Assembly (NCBI GenBank): GCA_946411505.1
Contig: CAMKEG010000008.1
Span: 56,612 to 120,611 of the forward strand
Length of the DNA: 64,000 bases
Direction of reading: 5' to 3'
Source of the DNA: an uncultured Treponema sp.
GTDB taxonomy: Bacteria; Spirochaetota; Spirochaetia; Treponematales; Treponemataceae
Shown: piece by piece, positions 30,719 through 39,143 of the stretch
How the letters are laid out: each line of letters opens with the position of its first letter
How positions within the stretch are numbered: the first letter of the stretch is position 1
Notes under the pieces: generated by a model
What the model was told of the DNA's origin: nothing
Seen by the model: only the letters and a program-made list of their open reading frames with translations
Database searches by the model: none
Translations under genes and position numbers: made by a program

Positions 30719-30726
30719 GGGGGGGG
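30719..30726. repeat. Homopolymeric G8 tract upstream of a lipoprotein gene
   Basis: Eight consecutive G, 51 nt before the ATG at 30778. They are followed by CTCAAAAAA-G-TTTTTTTTTGAG, which can fold into an A/T hairpin. A run of this length is prone to slippage. Confidence 0.8.
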
Positions 30727-30777
30727 CTCAAAAAAGTTTTTTTTTGAGAAATCAAATATTTTCTTTAGGAGGAAAAT

Positions 30778-32898
30778 ATGAAAAGCTTATTTAAAGTTTT
30801 GTCTTTGAGCTTCCTCGCGGCTTTTATCGCTTTGGGATGCTCAAACACATCCAACGACGCGTTTTCAAACGCGCTTCCCGCTAACGGAGGCAAGGCCGCA
30901 AGCAAGACAATCAATCTTGTAGCCACTGGAGACGCGGAAGCGATTGTGTTCCCTGTCTCGAACAACGGAATCTCGGCCACCATCGTCGCGGACACGATTG
31001 GCGCGAACACGCTCAAGTATTACTTGTATTACACAAACAAGGTCACTGGCACGACAAAAAATCCTGACGGATCTTTAAGCTTTACGGCCGCCGACCCATC
31101 TACGCCCAACATCGGAACCGTTCCCTTGAACATAGAGGACGGCTATTACCTCTTTAAGCTTTACGCGTCGACCGCCACTGAAACCGGCCCGAACATTCCG
31201 GAAGCCACCGTAAAGAACAGCGCCCTTTTCTTGGGCCAGACAGAGGCCGACCTTAGAACCTCAAGCGACACAGTTTCTTTCTATTTGACAAGCGACACCC
31301 TGACTGGCTCGGCCGACGTCGCCCTTAAGCTTATGACGACAGGCTGGACTGTTCCCACGGGCTTCACCGTCAGCGCCGGAATCACAAAAAAGACGGACGG
31401 TTCTTATGTTCCAGGCCCTAACGCCGATCCAATCGCCAGCCTCGACGCAACTGAGCCCGCCACGCCCCAGTTCTCCAAGACTGGAGTGACCGCCGGAACC
31501 TACAACTTTGATGTGATCTTTGCCAACGCGACTACAGGAAAGACTTATGTTTGGAGCGACACAATCATCATCGCGCCCAACCACAACATCGCGAAGACCA
31601 TAAAAATTCCGCCTGTAATTGACTTGCCGCCTGCGGCGCCGACCGCCTTCAACGCGACATTCAAAGACCCCGACTCCATAAGCAAGGACAAGTACTATGT
31701 CGAATTTGATTGGGACGCCAGCAGCACTGTCAACGAGCTTTACTTCCGGATTGAGCTTCTTGAAATCCCCGCGGCGACCGCTTGGGGCGACATTAACGCC
31801 GACACGTCTACCCCATGGACTGACGGCTATAGGACAACTTTGGGAAACACGGCCGACGCTTGGATGACAATTTTGGACAAAGATTTCTACGGAAACGAAG
31901 CGCAGGGCTGGGTTGACGGCTCGTTAAGAAAGAACAACGCAAAGGCTGTCGCCGAGCTTCCGTTAGGAAAGCGCTACCTTGCCAGAATCGCGGCCGTAAA
32001 CGACGCGGGCCCGTCCGATTATCGCTACGTTAGTTTTGCCGCTGACAACCCTGTTCCGGCAGCGCTTACAACAGACTATAGCAAGTTTGACCCCGACTCA
32101 AAGGTGGTGAACCGCTACCGCCTTACTTACAACATCATGGGCGGAACGATTGACATTGACGGCGCCGGCGCCACGTCAACAAAAGACATCGTTGAATACC
32201 GCACCCAGAACACAGTGGCCAACACGACAGCCAACACTTACAAGGGCGCGGCCATTACTACTTCGGTCGATGATCCCACGGCTGACATTTGGAATCCTTC
32301 CACAGACACCACAACTTACAAGTCGCTCAAGAAGGGGACAAAGAACTGGACCCAATGGAGAAAAGGCTCAAGCTCAAGCGCTTCTGTTTATCCTTCCACA
32401 GCTGTAAGCCCCTACAATCCTGAGGATTATGTTGGCTGCGAGAACCTTGTGCTTTACGCAAGCTACTCTCCGACAACAGCCGGCGTGACCGTTCATGACG
32501 ACAACGACTGGACTGTCAAGCTCGACAACTTCACGGCGACACCGCCGTCTGGCACAGGCGTCGGCACGGGCGACTTGGCCGCAAAGTCGACAATCGCCTT
32601 GGATTTGGCCACCACAGGAGCGGGAAACGTTCTTTGGACTGGAGCCTACACAGCCGAGCAAAAGGCTCGCGGCGTAAAGTGGACCAACGTGACTTACACA
32701 ATCAAGAAGTCTGGAGAGACTTATAACAGGGCTGGCCCGTCTCCAGTGGACACATTGACTGCCGCCGACGGATTTACCGTCACCACGGATTTGTCAACTT
32801 ATCTTGAAGGAACTTATTTGGTGACCTTCAACGCCTACGCGCCCAACAAGGCCGAGCCTTACACTTACACGATTATTGTTGTCATATCCAGCAACTAA
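30778..32898 (+). CDS. Large lipoprotein with Ig/FN3-like domains
   Basis: The 706-residue lipoprotein has a signal ending FIALGC-S and a TAGGAGG site before the ATG. The mature part is Thr/Ala/Asp-rich, with beta-sandwich-like segments: YYLYYTNKVTG, IEDGYYLFKLYA, AGTYNFDVIFANATTGKTYVW, and an FN3-like segment starting PPAAPTAFNATFKDPDS. The next gene is a shorter paralogue with the same order of segments. It is probably anchored in the outer membrane; a binding role is plausible but not shown. The poly-G tract upstream suggests variable expression. Confidence 0.78.
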   Translation: MKSLFKVLSLSFLAAFIALGCSNTSNDAFSNALPANGGKAASKTINLVATGDAEAIVFPVSNNGISATIVADTIGANTLKYYLYYTNKVTGTTKNPDGSLSFTAADPSTPNIGTVPLNIEDGYYLFKLYASTATETGPNIPEATVKNSALFLGQTEADLRTSSDTVSFYLTSDTLTGSADVALKLMTTGWTVPTGFTVSAGITKKTDGSYVPGPNADPIASLDATEPATPQFSKTGVTAGTYNFDVIFANATTGKTYVWSDTIIIAPNHNIAKTIKIPPVIDLPPAAPTAFNATFKDPDSISKDKYYVEFDWDASSTVNELYFRIELLEIPAATAWGDINADTSTPWTDGYRTTLGNTADAWMTILDKDFYGNEAQGWVDGSLRKNNAKAVAELPLGKRYLARIAAVNDAGPSDYRYVSFAADNPVPAALTTDYSKFDPDSKVVNRYRLTYNIMGGTIDIDGAGATSTKDIVEYRTQNTVANTTANTYKGAAITTSVDDPTADIWNPSTDTTTYKSLKKGTKNWTQWRKGSSSSASVYPSTAVSPYNPEDYVGCENLVLYASYSPTTAGVTVHDDNDWTVKLDNFTATPPSGTGVGTGDLAAKSTIALDLATTGAGNVLWTGAYTAEQKARGVKWTNVTYTIKKSGETYNRAGPSPVDTLTAADGFTVTTDLSTYLEGTYLVTFNAYAPNKAEPYTYTIIVVISSN

Positions 32899-32920
32899 GG
32901 TTTAGGCTTTTGGTTTGTCA

Positions 32921-34207
32921 ATGAAAAAGGCTTGTAATTGCCTTTTGTTGGCCCTGCTTGTTCAGCTTGTCGTCTCGTGCGGCAACCTGAACCAAGCGGA
33001 GCCTTCAAACGGTTATTCTGACAGTACAATTAAGACTCTAACGATTACAACCGGAGCGTCCGTCGCAAGGTCCATCACGGCCGAGCGGCTGGACTGCTCC
33101 TCATTGACATATTATTTTGCAATTACAAATTTAATAAACAATTCAAAAGATCTTCAAGTTTACACATCAGCCACGGACGAGGTTTTCCTTGACTTTCCGA
33201 TAGAGCTTGAAAGCGGCTATTACAGAATAGGCATTTACGCATTGGACGCGGCCGGAGTCGCAAAAATCAGCGGCGACTATCCGACTGACTTTAACGACGG
33301 CGACTTGGAGGCCGCCTGCGTTTTGTCGGGCCGCGCCACGGTGGACTTGCGCCAGGACGAGACCGTGGACGTCGCCTTGACGACCAACAGATTGGTCCAA
33401 ACAGGAAACGTGGCCCTTAATTTTTACACAAACGGCTGGACGCTGGACACGGCAAAATTCAGCGCCGTTTGCGGAATAAAAAACAAGGCCGGCGCCTTGA
33501 TTGGAAACGAAGTCAACTTAAGCGGCGTCACCAACGTTCCGCCGGACCCGAGCGCGGTTCCCTTGTATTCCGCGACCCTTCAACAGGGAACATACACTTT
33601 TTACGTCAACTACACAAAGAAAAACGACTCTTCTGCCGTCTATACATGGACGGATTCTATATTCATAACTTCAAACAGGACAATAAGAAAGACCGTCGCG
33701 CTTTCGGACATAATCGACCACGCGCCAGCCGCTCCCAGCGCCTTCAAAGCCGCGTACCAAGACTTTGACTCTTCAAGCGTTTGGTGCTACGTGAACTTTG
33801 CGTGGAACGACAACGCCAACAACGAGCTCGGCTTTGAGATTGAGCTTTTGGCCGTTAGCGCGGGGCAGAGCGACGGCGACATTACAAGCGACATGGCCGG
33901 CTGTTGGGACAGCCTTACGCCGGACGGAAGCAAGGTGACAGGCTCCTTCACCCAAAACGGAGGCGGCTACAGCCAAAGCTTCGATCAGTCGGGCTACGGC
34001 GTAGACGGCTCGCTCTTAAAGAACAGCCAAAGCGCCACCTTCAAGCTAAGCCGAGGCTACCGTTACTTGGCGCGCATCCGTTCCGTCGGAACATTCAAGG
34101 CCGACCCCTCCGATTGGGTCTACGTTGACTTTACCCTAGGCGGAACGGGAAAGACCGGCTACTCCGCCTTTGACCCCGCCGCGCGCTATATGAAGGTCGG
34201 CGACTAA
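32921..34207 (+). CDS. Lipoprotein, paralogue of the preceding gene
   Basis: From ATG 32921 the product has 428 residues; the signal ends QLVVSC-G. Segments match the preceding lipoprotein in order: LTYYFAITNLIN, ELESGYYRIGIYALDAAG, NVALNFYTNGWTL, QQGTYTFYVNYTKKN, and HAPAAPSAFKAAYQDFDSSS with NNELGFEIELLAV. It lacks the C-terminal 270 residues of its neighbour. The gap between the two is 22 nt without a terminator, so they are probably co-transcribed. Confidence 0.78.
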   Translation: MKKACNCLLLALLVQLVVSCGNLNQAEPSNGYSDSTIKTLTITTGASVARSITAERLDCSSLTYYFAITNLINNSKDLQVYTSATDEVFLDFPIELESGYYRIGIYALDAAGVAKISGDYPTDFNDGDLEAACVLSGRATVDLRQDETVDVALTTNRLVQTGNVALNFYTNGWTLDTAKFSAVCGIKNKAGALIGNEVNLSGVTNVPPDPSAVPLYSATLQQGTYTFYVNYTKKNDSSAVYTWTDSIFITSNRTIRKTVALSDIIDHAPAAPSAFKAAYQDFDSSSVWCYVNFAWNDNANNELGFEIELLAVSAGQSDGDITSDMAGCWDSLTPDGSKVTGSFTQNGGGYSQSFDQSGYGVDGSLLKNSQSATFKLSRGYRYLARIRSVGTFKADPSDWVYVDFTLGGTGKTGYSAFDPAARYMKVGD

Positions 34208-34234
34208 AAAACGGCATTCCACCTAAAAAAAAAT

Positions 34235-34263
34235 TTGCCTCTTTTTAAATTCATTGTTATTTT
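34235..34263 (+). promoter_or_regulatory. clpB promoter (same geometry as lon)
   Basis: TTGCCT (34235-34240), 17 bp, TATTTT (34258-34263), TAAAGGT, ATG at 34271. Compare the lon promoter at 20981. Confidence 0.7.
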
Positions 34264-34270
34264 TAAAGGT

Positions 34271-36862
34271 ATGGATCAAGATAAAATGACAATTAAGGCG
34301 ATGGACGCGCTGCAAGAGGCTTCCAGCGTCGCGCGGCAAAACGACCACGCCGAAATCACAAACGAACATATTTTGGTCGCCCTTTTGGAGCAAAAGGACG
34401 GAATCATCGCTCCCTTGGTGGAACGGATTGGCATGGACGCGGGCGCTTTGGCAGGCCAGGCGCGCCGCCTTTTGGACAGCCTTCCGCGCGTGTCGGGCGC
34501 CGCAAACCTTACGCTTTCGCAGGCCGCGCAAAGGACGCTTGCCAAGGCCGAGGGCGAGATGTCCTCTCTTGGAGACGACTACCTTTCAACCGAGCATCTT
34601 CTTTTGGCGATGACCGAAAATTCCGACAAGGCCGCGGAACTTTTAAAGGCCAGCGGAATAAACCGGCAGTCCATTATGACCGCGCTAAAAGCCTTGCGCG
34701 GCTCAAGCAAGGTGGACTCAAACGATCCCGAAAGCTCAATGCGCTCGCTTGAAAAATATTGTACCGACCTTACAAGCCTTGCCCGCCAGGACAAGATTGA
34801 CCCGGTGATCGGCCGCGACGAGGAAATCAGGCGCGTTATGCAAGTTTTGTGCCGCCGCACAAAGAACAACCCTGTATTGATTGGCGAGCCAGGCGTCGGT
34901 AAAACCGCCGTTGTCGAAGGCCTTGCGCGCCGCGTGGCAAGCGGAGACGTTCCCGAAAGCTTAAAGGGCAAGCGCCTTTTGTCGCTGGACATGGGCGCTC
35001 TTGTCGCCGGAGCCAAGTACAAGGGCGAGTTTGAGGAGCGCCTTAAGGCCGTAATCAACGAAGTGAAGAAGGCCGACGGAAAAATAATTTTGTTCATCGA
35101 CGAGCTTCACACGATTGTCGGAGCGGGAGGCGGCGCCGACGGTTCCACCAACGCGGCGAACCTTTTAAAGCCAGCCTTGGCGCGAGGAGAGCTTCGCGCG
35201 ATAGGAGCGACGACGCTTGACGAATACCGCAAGTACATAGAAAAGGATCCCGCGCTTGAGCGAAGGTTCCAGCAAGTCTATTGCGCCGAGCCCAGCGTCG
35301 AGGACACAATCGCGATTTTGCGAGGCCTTCGCGAAAAGTACGAAATCCACCACGGCGTCCGCATTGAAGACGAGGCGCTTGTAAGCGCGGCGATTCTTTC
35401 AAACCGCTACATAACGAACCGCTTTTTGCCCGACAAGGCGATTGACTTGGTTGACGAAGCCGCGAGCCGCCTAAAGATGGAAATAGAAAGCCAGCCGACG
35501 GAGCTTGACCAAATCGAGCGAAAAATCCTGCAGCTTCAAATCGAGCGGCAGTCGCTTAGCAAGGAAGACGACGCGGCCAGTTTGGAGCGCCTCGCCAAGC
35601 TTGAAAAGGAATTGGCCGAAATTTCAAGCAAGCGCGACGCGATGAAATTGCAGTGGCAAAACGAAAAGACGCAAATCGGAAAGTCGCGCGAGTTAAAGGA
35701 AAAGTTGGAGGCCGCGCGCTTTGACGAGGAAAAATACACGCGGGCGGGCAATTTGGAAAAGGCCGCCGAACTTAAGTATTCGATAATTCCGGCATTGGAA
35801 AAAGACCTTAAGGCCGCCGAAGAAAAGGACAAGCAAAAAGGCTCGGAGCAAAACGCCTCGCTCTTGCGCCAAGAGGTCACGGAAGAGGACATCGCTCGCG
35901 TCGTTTCTTCTTGGACCGGCATTCCGCTTTCTAAAATGATGAGCTCCGAAAAGGAAAAGTACTTGCAGTTGGAAGGCGAGCTTCACAAGCGCGTCGTAGG
36001 CCAAGACCAAGCCGTGCAGGTTGTGAGCGACGCGATTCGCCGTAACCGCAGCGGCCTAAGCGACCCCAACAAGCCGCTCGGCTCCTTCTTGTTCATCGGC
36101 CCCACCGGCGTCGGAAAGACGGAGCTTGCAAAGACGCTCGCGGACTTTTTGTTCAACGACGAAAAATCCTTGACAAGAATCGACATGAGCGAGTACATGG
36201 AAAAGTTTTCCGTCAGCCGCTTGATCGGAGCGCCGCCGGGATATGTGGGCTACGACGAAGGCGGCCAGTTGACCGAAGCCGTCCGCCGCCGTCCCTACAG
36301 CGTCGTCCTCTTTGACGAAATCGAAAAGGCTCATCCCGACGTCTTTAACGTTTTGCTTCAAGTTTTGGACGACGGCCGCTTGACCGACGGACAAGGCCGC
36401 CTTGTTGACTTTAAGAACACAATCATCATTATGACAAGCAATCTTGGAAGCGAGCTTATTTTGGAAGCCGACACGGACGAAAAGCTAAAGGCCGCCCGTC
36501 CGCAAATCGACGCGCTTTTAAAGGCTTCGTTTAAGCCGGAGTTCTTGAACCGCATCGACGAAACGGTGATGTTCGCGTGCCTTGACAAGTCTTGCATCGC
36601 GGGAATCGTAAAGAACCAATTGGCCCGCGTGGCCAAGCGCTTGGAGGACAGGCGCATAAAGCTGGACTTTGACCAAAGCGCGGTGGACTTCCTTTCCGAA
36701 AAGGGCTACGACCCAGCCTTTGGAGCTCGTCCCGTAAAGCGCGCGATTCAAACTTACGTCGAAAATCCGCTTGCAAAGGAAATCCTTTCAGGCAAGTTTG
36801 CCGAAGGAACTGCGATAAAGGCCTCCGCGTCCGGCGACGCGATAACTTTTAGCCAAGCGTAA
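34271..36862 (+). CDS. clpB: Disaggregase chaperone ClpB
   Basis: The 863-residue protein has an N-terminal Clp_N repeat domain ([27 protein letters not shown]), AAA-1 with [15 protein letters not shown] near residue 210 and [11 protein letters not shown], the coiled-coil M domain (about 400-530) typical of ClpB rather than ClpC/ClpA, and AAA-2 with [15 protein letters not shown] near 615 and [14 protein letters not shown]. With DnaK it rescues aggregated proteins after heat stress. The start is the ATG 7 nt after the -10 box. Confidence 0.97.
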   Translation: MDQDKMTIKAMDALQEASSVARQNDHAEITNEHILVALLEQKDGIIAPLVERIGMDAGALAGQARRLLDSLPRVSGAANLTLSQAAQRTLAKAEGEMSSLGDDYLSTEHLLLAMTENSDKAAELLKASGINRQSIMTALKALRGSSKVDSNDPESSMRSLEKYCTDLTSLARQDKIDPVIGRDEEIRRVMQVLCRRTKNNPVLIGEPGVGKTAVVEGLARRVASGDVPESLKGKRLLSLDMGALVAGAKYKGEFEERLKAVINEVKKADGKIILFIDELHTIVGAGGGADGSTNAANLLKPALARGELRAIGATTLDEYRKYIEKDPALERRFQQVYCAEPSVEDTIAILRGLREKYEIHHGVRIEDEALVSAAILSNRYITNRFLPDKAIDLVDEAASRLKMEIESQPTELDQIERKILQLQIERQSLSKEDDAASLERLAKLEKELAEISSKRDAMKLQWQNEKTQIGKSRELKEKLEAARFDEEKYTRAGNLEKAAELKYSIIPALEKDLKAAEEKDKQKGSEQNASLLRQEVTEEDIARVVSSWTGIPLSKMMSSEKEKYLQLEGELHKRVVGQDQAVQVVSDAIRRNRSGLSDPNKPLGSFLFIGPTGVGKTELAKTLADFLFNDEKSLTRIDMSEYMEKFSVSRLIGAPPGYVGYDEGGQLTEAVRRRPYSVVLFDEIEKAHPDVFNVLLQVLDDGRLTDGQGRLVDFKNTIIIMTSNLGSELILEADTDEKLKAARPQIDALLKASFKPEFLNRIDETVMFACLDKSCIAGIVKNQLARVAKRLEDRRIKLDFDQSAVDFLSEKGYDPAFGARPVKRAIQTYVENPLAKEILSGKFAEGTAIKASASGDAITFSQA

Positions 36863-36896
36863 ATCACAGGCAAGCCTAAAAAGCGCCGCGCTTGTC

Positions 36897-36919
36897 ATTG
36901 CCCGGCTTGACCGGGCAAT
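36897..36919 (+). terminator. Terminator after clpB
   Basis: ATTGCCCGG, loop CTTGA, CCGGGCAAT: a perfect 9-bp stem followed by CTTTT. The convergent rlmJ gene ends 4 nt further on. Confidence 0.8.
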
Positions 36920-36922
36920 CTT

Positions 36923-38074
36923 TTACAGCAGCTCTACCGTGTAAGACGGTTCTGTCGCAAGGCCGGGAACGCGCGACAAATGCTTTAGCGCTTCGTCAAG
37001 TTCTTGGTCCAGCTTCCAAGGCGCGTTAATGACTAGGATTCCGCTTCCGTAAAGGCGCGGCGCCGCGCTGGACAAGCCTGTCTTGCTGGACAAAGCGGCG
37101 GCTTTTGCGGCGGCGTTTTCTTTAAGCGGCATTTCCGTGTGGCTTTGCGCCGTGTCCACGCAAAAGTCCGCGCGCAAAATGTTTGTGTTGGCGTTCTGGA
37201 TTTTTGCCGCCGCGCAAATCGATTCAATCATCTTTTCTATTTCCGCCGCCCGGTGGGCCAAAAGCGGGTACCAAACCATTATTATTCCCGCGCTCCATTT
37301 TTTGTGGACGGCGATTACAGTTTTTGCCACCGCGTCGTAGTCGGCGGCCTCTTCGTAGCTGGGGTCGATTAGCGCCGCGCCCCGCTTTATTTTTGGCGGA
37401 GTCTGGGCCAGCAAAGTCTTAAAGCCGTCGGCTTTTAGGATTTGCGTATGCGGAACTGCGGGAGGGGCGGAACTGGCGGCGGCGCTTTTTGGCCTTGAAT
37501 CGGTATCGGTAGAAAGACCAAAATCTCGCGCGCAGTTTTCCTTTAGCGCCTCAAACTCAGCCGGGTGCAGCTCGCAAATTGTGTGGGCGTCGCCCGGCCG
37601 CAAAAAGGCGCGCTCGATTAGCGGCGAGCCTGGATACAAGTCGCGCGCGAGGTATGGGCGGACAAAGTTAAGGTAGTCGAGGAGCGCGGCCGGAAGAGAG
37701 CCGCCGCTTCTTAGGCTTGCGTCCGTTTCTTGTTGGCCGCCGCCGTCAAGGTCTTGCAGTGCCTCTTGGTCCGCGCCGCTTTTTAGGCTTGAACCAGTAT
37801 CGGTCGCAAGGCCTAAATTGGGGCCGCTCCCGTCAACGTCTTGCGCCGCCTCTTTTGCCGCGTACTCGGCCAGCGCCAAAACGCCGCGCGCGGCCTCGCC
37901 GGTTTTGCGGGCTTTTTCTCCTTGCGTGGAATACAAGCCGCTTCCGGCGTGCGTGTCAAAAAAAGAGTAGGGCGCGCTCTTTTGGTTCAGCTTTTTTAAA
38001 AGCTGGATGAGCGCGGCGTGCTTAAGGATGTCGGCGTGGTTTCCCGCGTGAAAGGCGTGCAGGTAGCTTAGCAT
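36923..38074 (-). CDS. rlmJ: RlmJ-like 23S rRNA adenine-N6 methyltransferase with repeat-rich insertions
   Basis: The 383-residue protein has the RlmJ (DUF519) layout: MLSYLHAFHAGNHADILKHAAL at the start, FFDTHAGSGLY (SAM site), YPGSPLIERAFLRPGD, ELHPAEFEAL, and catalytic motif IV read as DPSYE near residue 236, where related N6-adenine methyltransferases usually have DPPY. RlmJ methylates A2030 of 23S rRNA. The protein is about 100 residues longer than usual because of low-complexity inserts near residues 70-130 and 180-200 built from related units (LGLATDTGSSLKSGA and FGLSTDTDSRPKSAA). Its ATG overlaps the upstream reductase stop by one base. Confidence 0.85.
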   Translation of the reverse strand: MLSYLHAFHAGNHADILKHAALIQLLKKLNQKSAPYSFFDTHAGSGLYSTQGEKARKTGEAARGVLALAEYAAKEAAQDVDGSGPNLGLATDTGSSLKSGADQEALQDLDGGGQQETDASLRSGGSLPAALLDYLNFVRPYLARDLYPGSPLIERAFLRPGDAHTICELHPAEFEALKENCARDFGLSTDTDSRPKSAAASSAPPAVPHTQILKADGFKTLLAQTPPKIKRGAALIDPSYEEAADYDAVAKTVIAVHKKWSAGIIMVWYPLLAHRAAEIEKMIESICAAAKIQNANTNILRADFCVDTAQSHTEMPLKENAAAKAAALSSKTGLSSAAPRLYGSGILVINAPWKLDQELDEALKHLSRVPGLATEPSYTVELL

Positions 38075-39078
38075 TATTCGATGGCGGCGATTTTGTCAAT
38101 CGCGTCCAATTCCTCTTTTGTAAAGGCGGCGCTTTGGGCAGCCTTCACGTTGTCCAAAATTTGCTCCGGCTTTGAGGCTCCGATGATGACGCTCGCGATG
38201 TCGCCGTCGCGCAAAACCCAGGCCAAGGCCATTTGCGCCAAAGTCTGTCCGCGCGCCTTTGCGATGTCGTTAAGCGCCTTGATTTGTGCCATTCGTTCCG
38301 CCGTCAAATTCTTTTCGGTCAAAAAGCGGCCGTCGGTTTTGATGCGGCTGTCTTTTGGAATGCCGTTAAGGTAGCGGTCGGTCAAAAGTCCTTGCGCGAG
38401 CGGGCTAAAGCAAACCAAGCCGATTCCCTCTTTGGCGGCTCTTTTTTTAAGGCCGCTTTTTTCGATGGAACGGTTGAAAATCGAATATTGAATTTGGTTC
38501 ACGACAAAGGGGCAATGCAAGCCGCTTAAAATTTTCGCGGCCTTTAGCGTTGTGGCAAGGTCGTAGTTGGAGATTCCAGCGTACAGGGCTTTTCCTGACT
38601 TTACCGCCTGGTCAAGCGCTCCCATCGTTTCTTCAAGGGGAGTGTCGGGGTCCATTCTGTGGTGGTAAAATATGTCAAAGTATTCAAGGCCTGTTCTGGC
38701 AAGGCTTTGGTCAAGGCTTGAAAGCAAGTACTTCCGCGAGCCGCCGTCGCCGTAAGGCCCGGGCCACATTCCGTATCCGGCTTTTGTCGTGACTATTATT
38801 TGGTCGCGGTAGGAAGCGAAGTCGCTTTTTAACACCTTTCCAAAATTCTCTTCGGCGGCTCCGCCGGGCGGTCCGTAATTGTTGGCGATGTCAAAGCATG
38901 TGATTCCGTTGTCAAAGGCCGCGCGGCACATGGCGCGAACGTTGTCGATTTTCGCGGACTTTCCAAAGTTGTGCCAAAGGCCCAGCGACACGCGCGGCAT
39001 TTTTAGTCCGCTCTTTCCGCAATTGGCGTAGGCCATCTTTTGATAGCGGTCTTCCGCCGCCTCGTAAGTTTTTTTCAT
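38074..39078 (-). CDS. Aldo/keto reductase, YghZ-like
   Basis: The 334-residue protein fits the AKR family: FDIANNYGPPGGAAEENFGKVL with catalytic Asp and Tyr, VTTKAGYGMWPGPYG with the Lys, and FYHHRMDPDTPLEETM with the His. Near the end DIASVIIGASKPEQI binds NADPH. The GPPGGAAEENFG insertion and MWPGPYGDGGSRKYL are characteristic of the YghZ/Kv-beta-like subgroup, which reduces L-glyceraldehyde-3-phosphate and methylglyoxal. GGAGGAA precedes the ATG. It is co-transcribed with rlmJ. Confidence 0.88.
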   Translation of the reverse strand: MKKTYEAAEDRYQKMAYANCGKSGLKMPRVSLGLWHNFGKSAKIDNVRAMCRAAFDNGITCFDIANNYGPPGGAAEENFGKVLKSDFASYRDQIIVTTKAGYGMWPGPYGDGGSRKYLLSSLDQSLARTGLEYFDIFYHHRMDPDTPLEETMGALDQAVKSGKALYAGISNYDLATTLKAAKILSGLHCPFVVNQIQYSIFNRSIEKSGLKKRAAKEGIGLVCFSPLAQGLLTDRYLNGIPKDSRIKTDGRFLTEKNLTAERMAQIKALNDIAKARGQTLAQMALAWVLRDGDIASVIIGASKPEQILDNVKAAQSAAFTKEELDAIDKIAAIE

Positions 39079-39143
39079 TCCGTTCCTCCTGTGGTATCGC
39101 TCTTATGATACCGCTGTTCGCGCGAGCTTTGTCAAGGCCGCCG

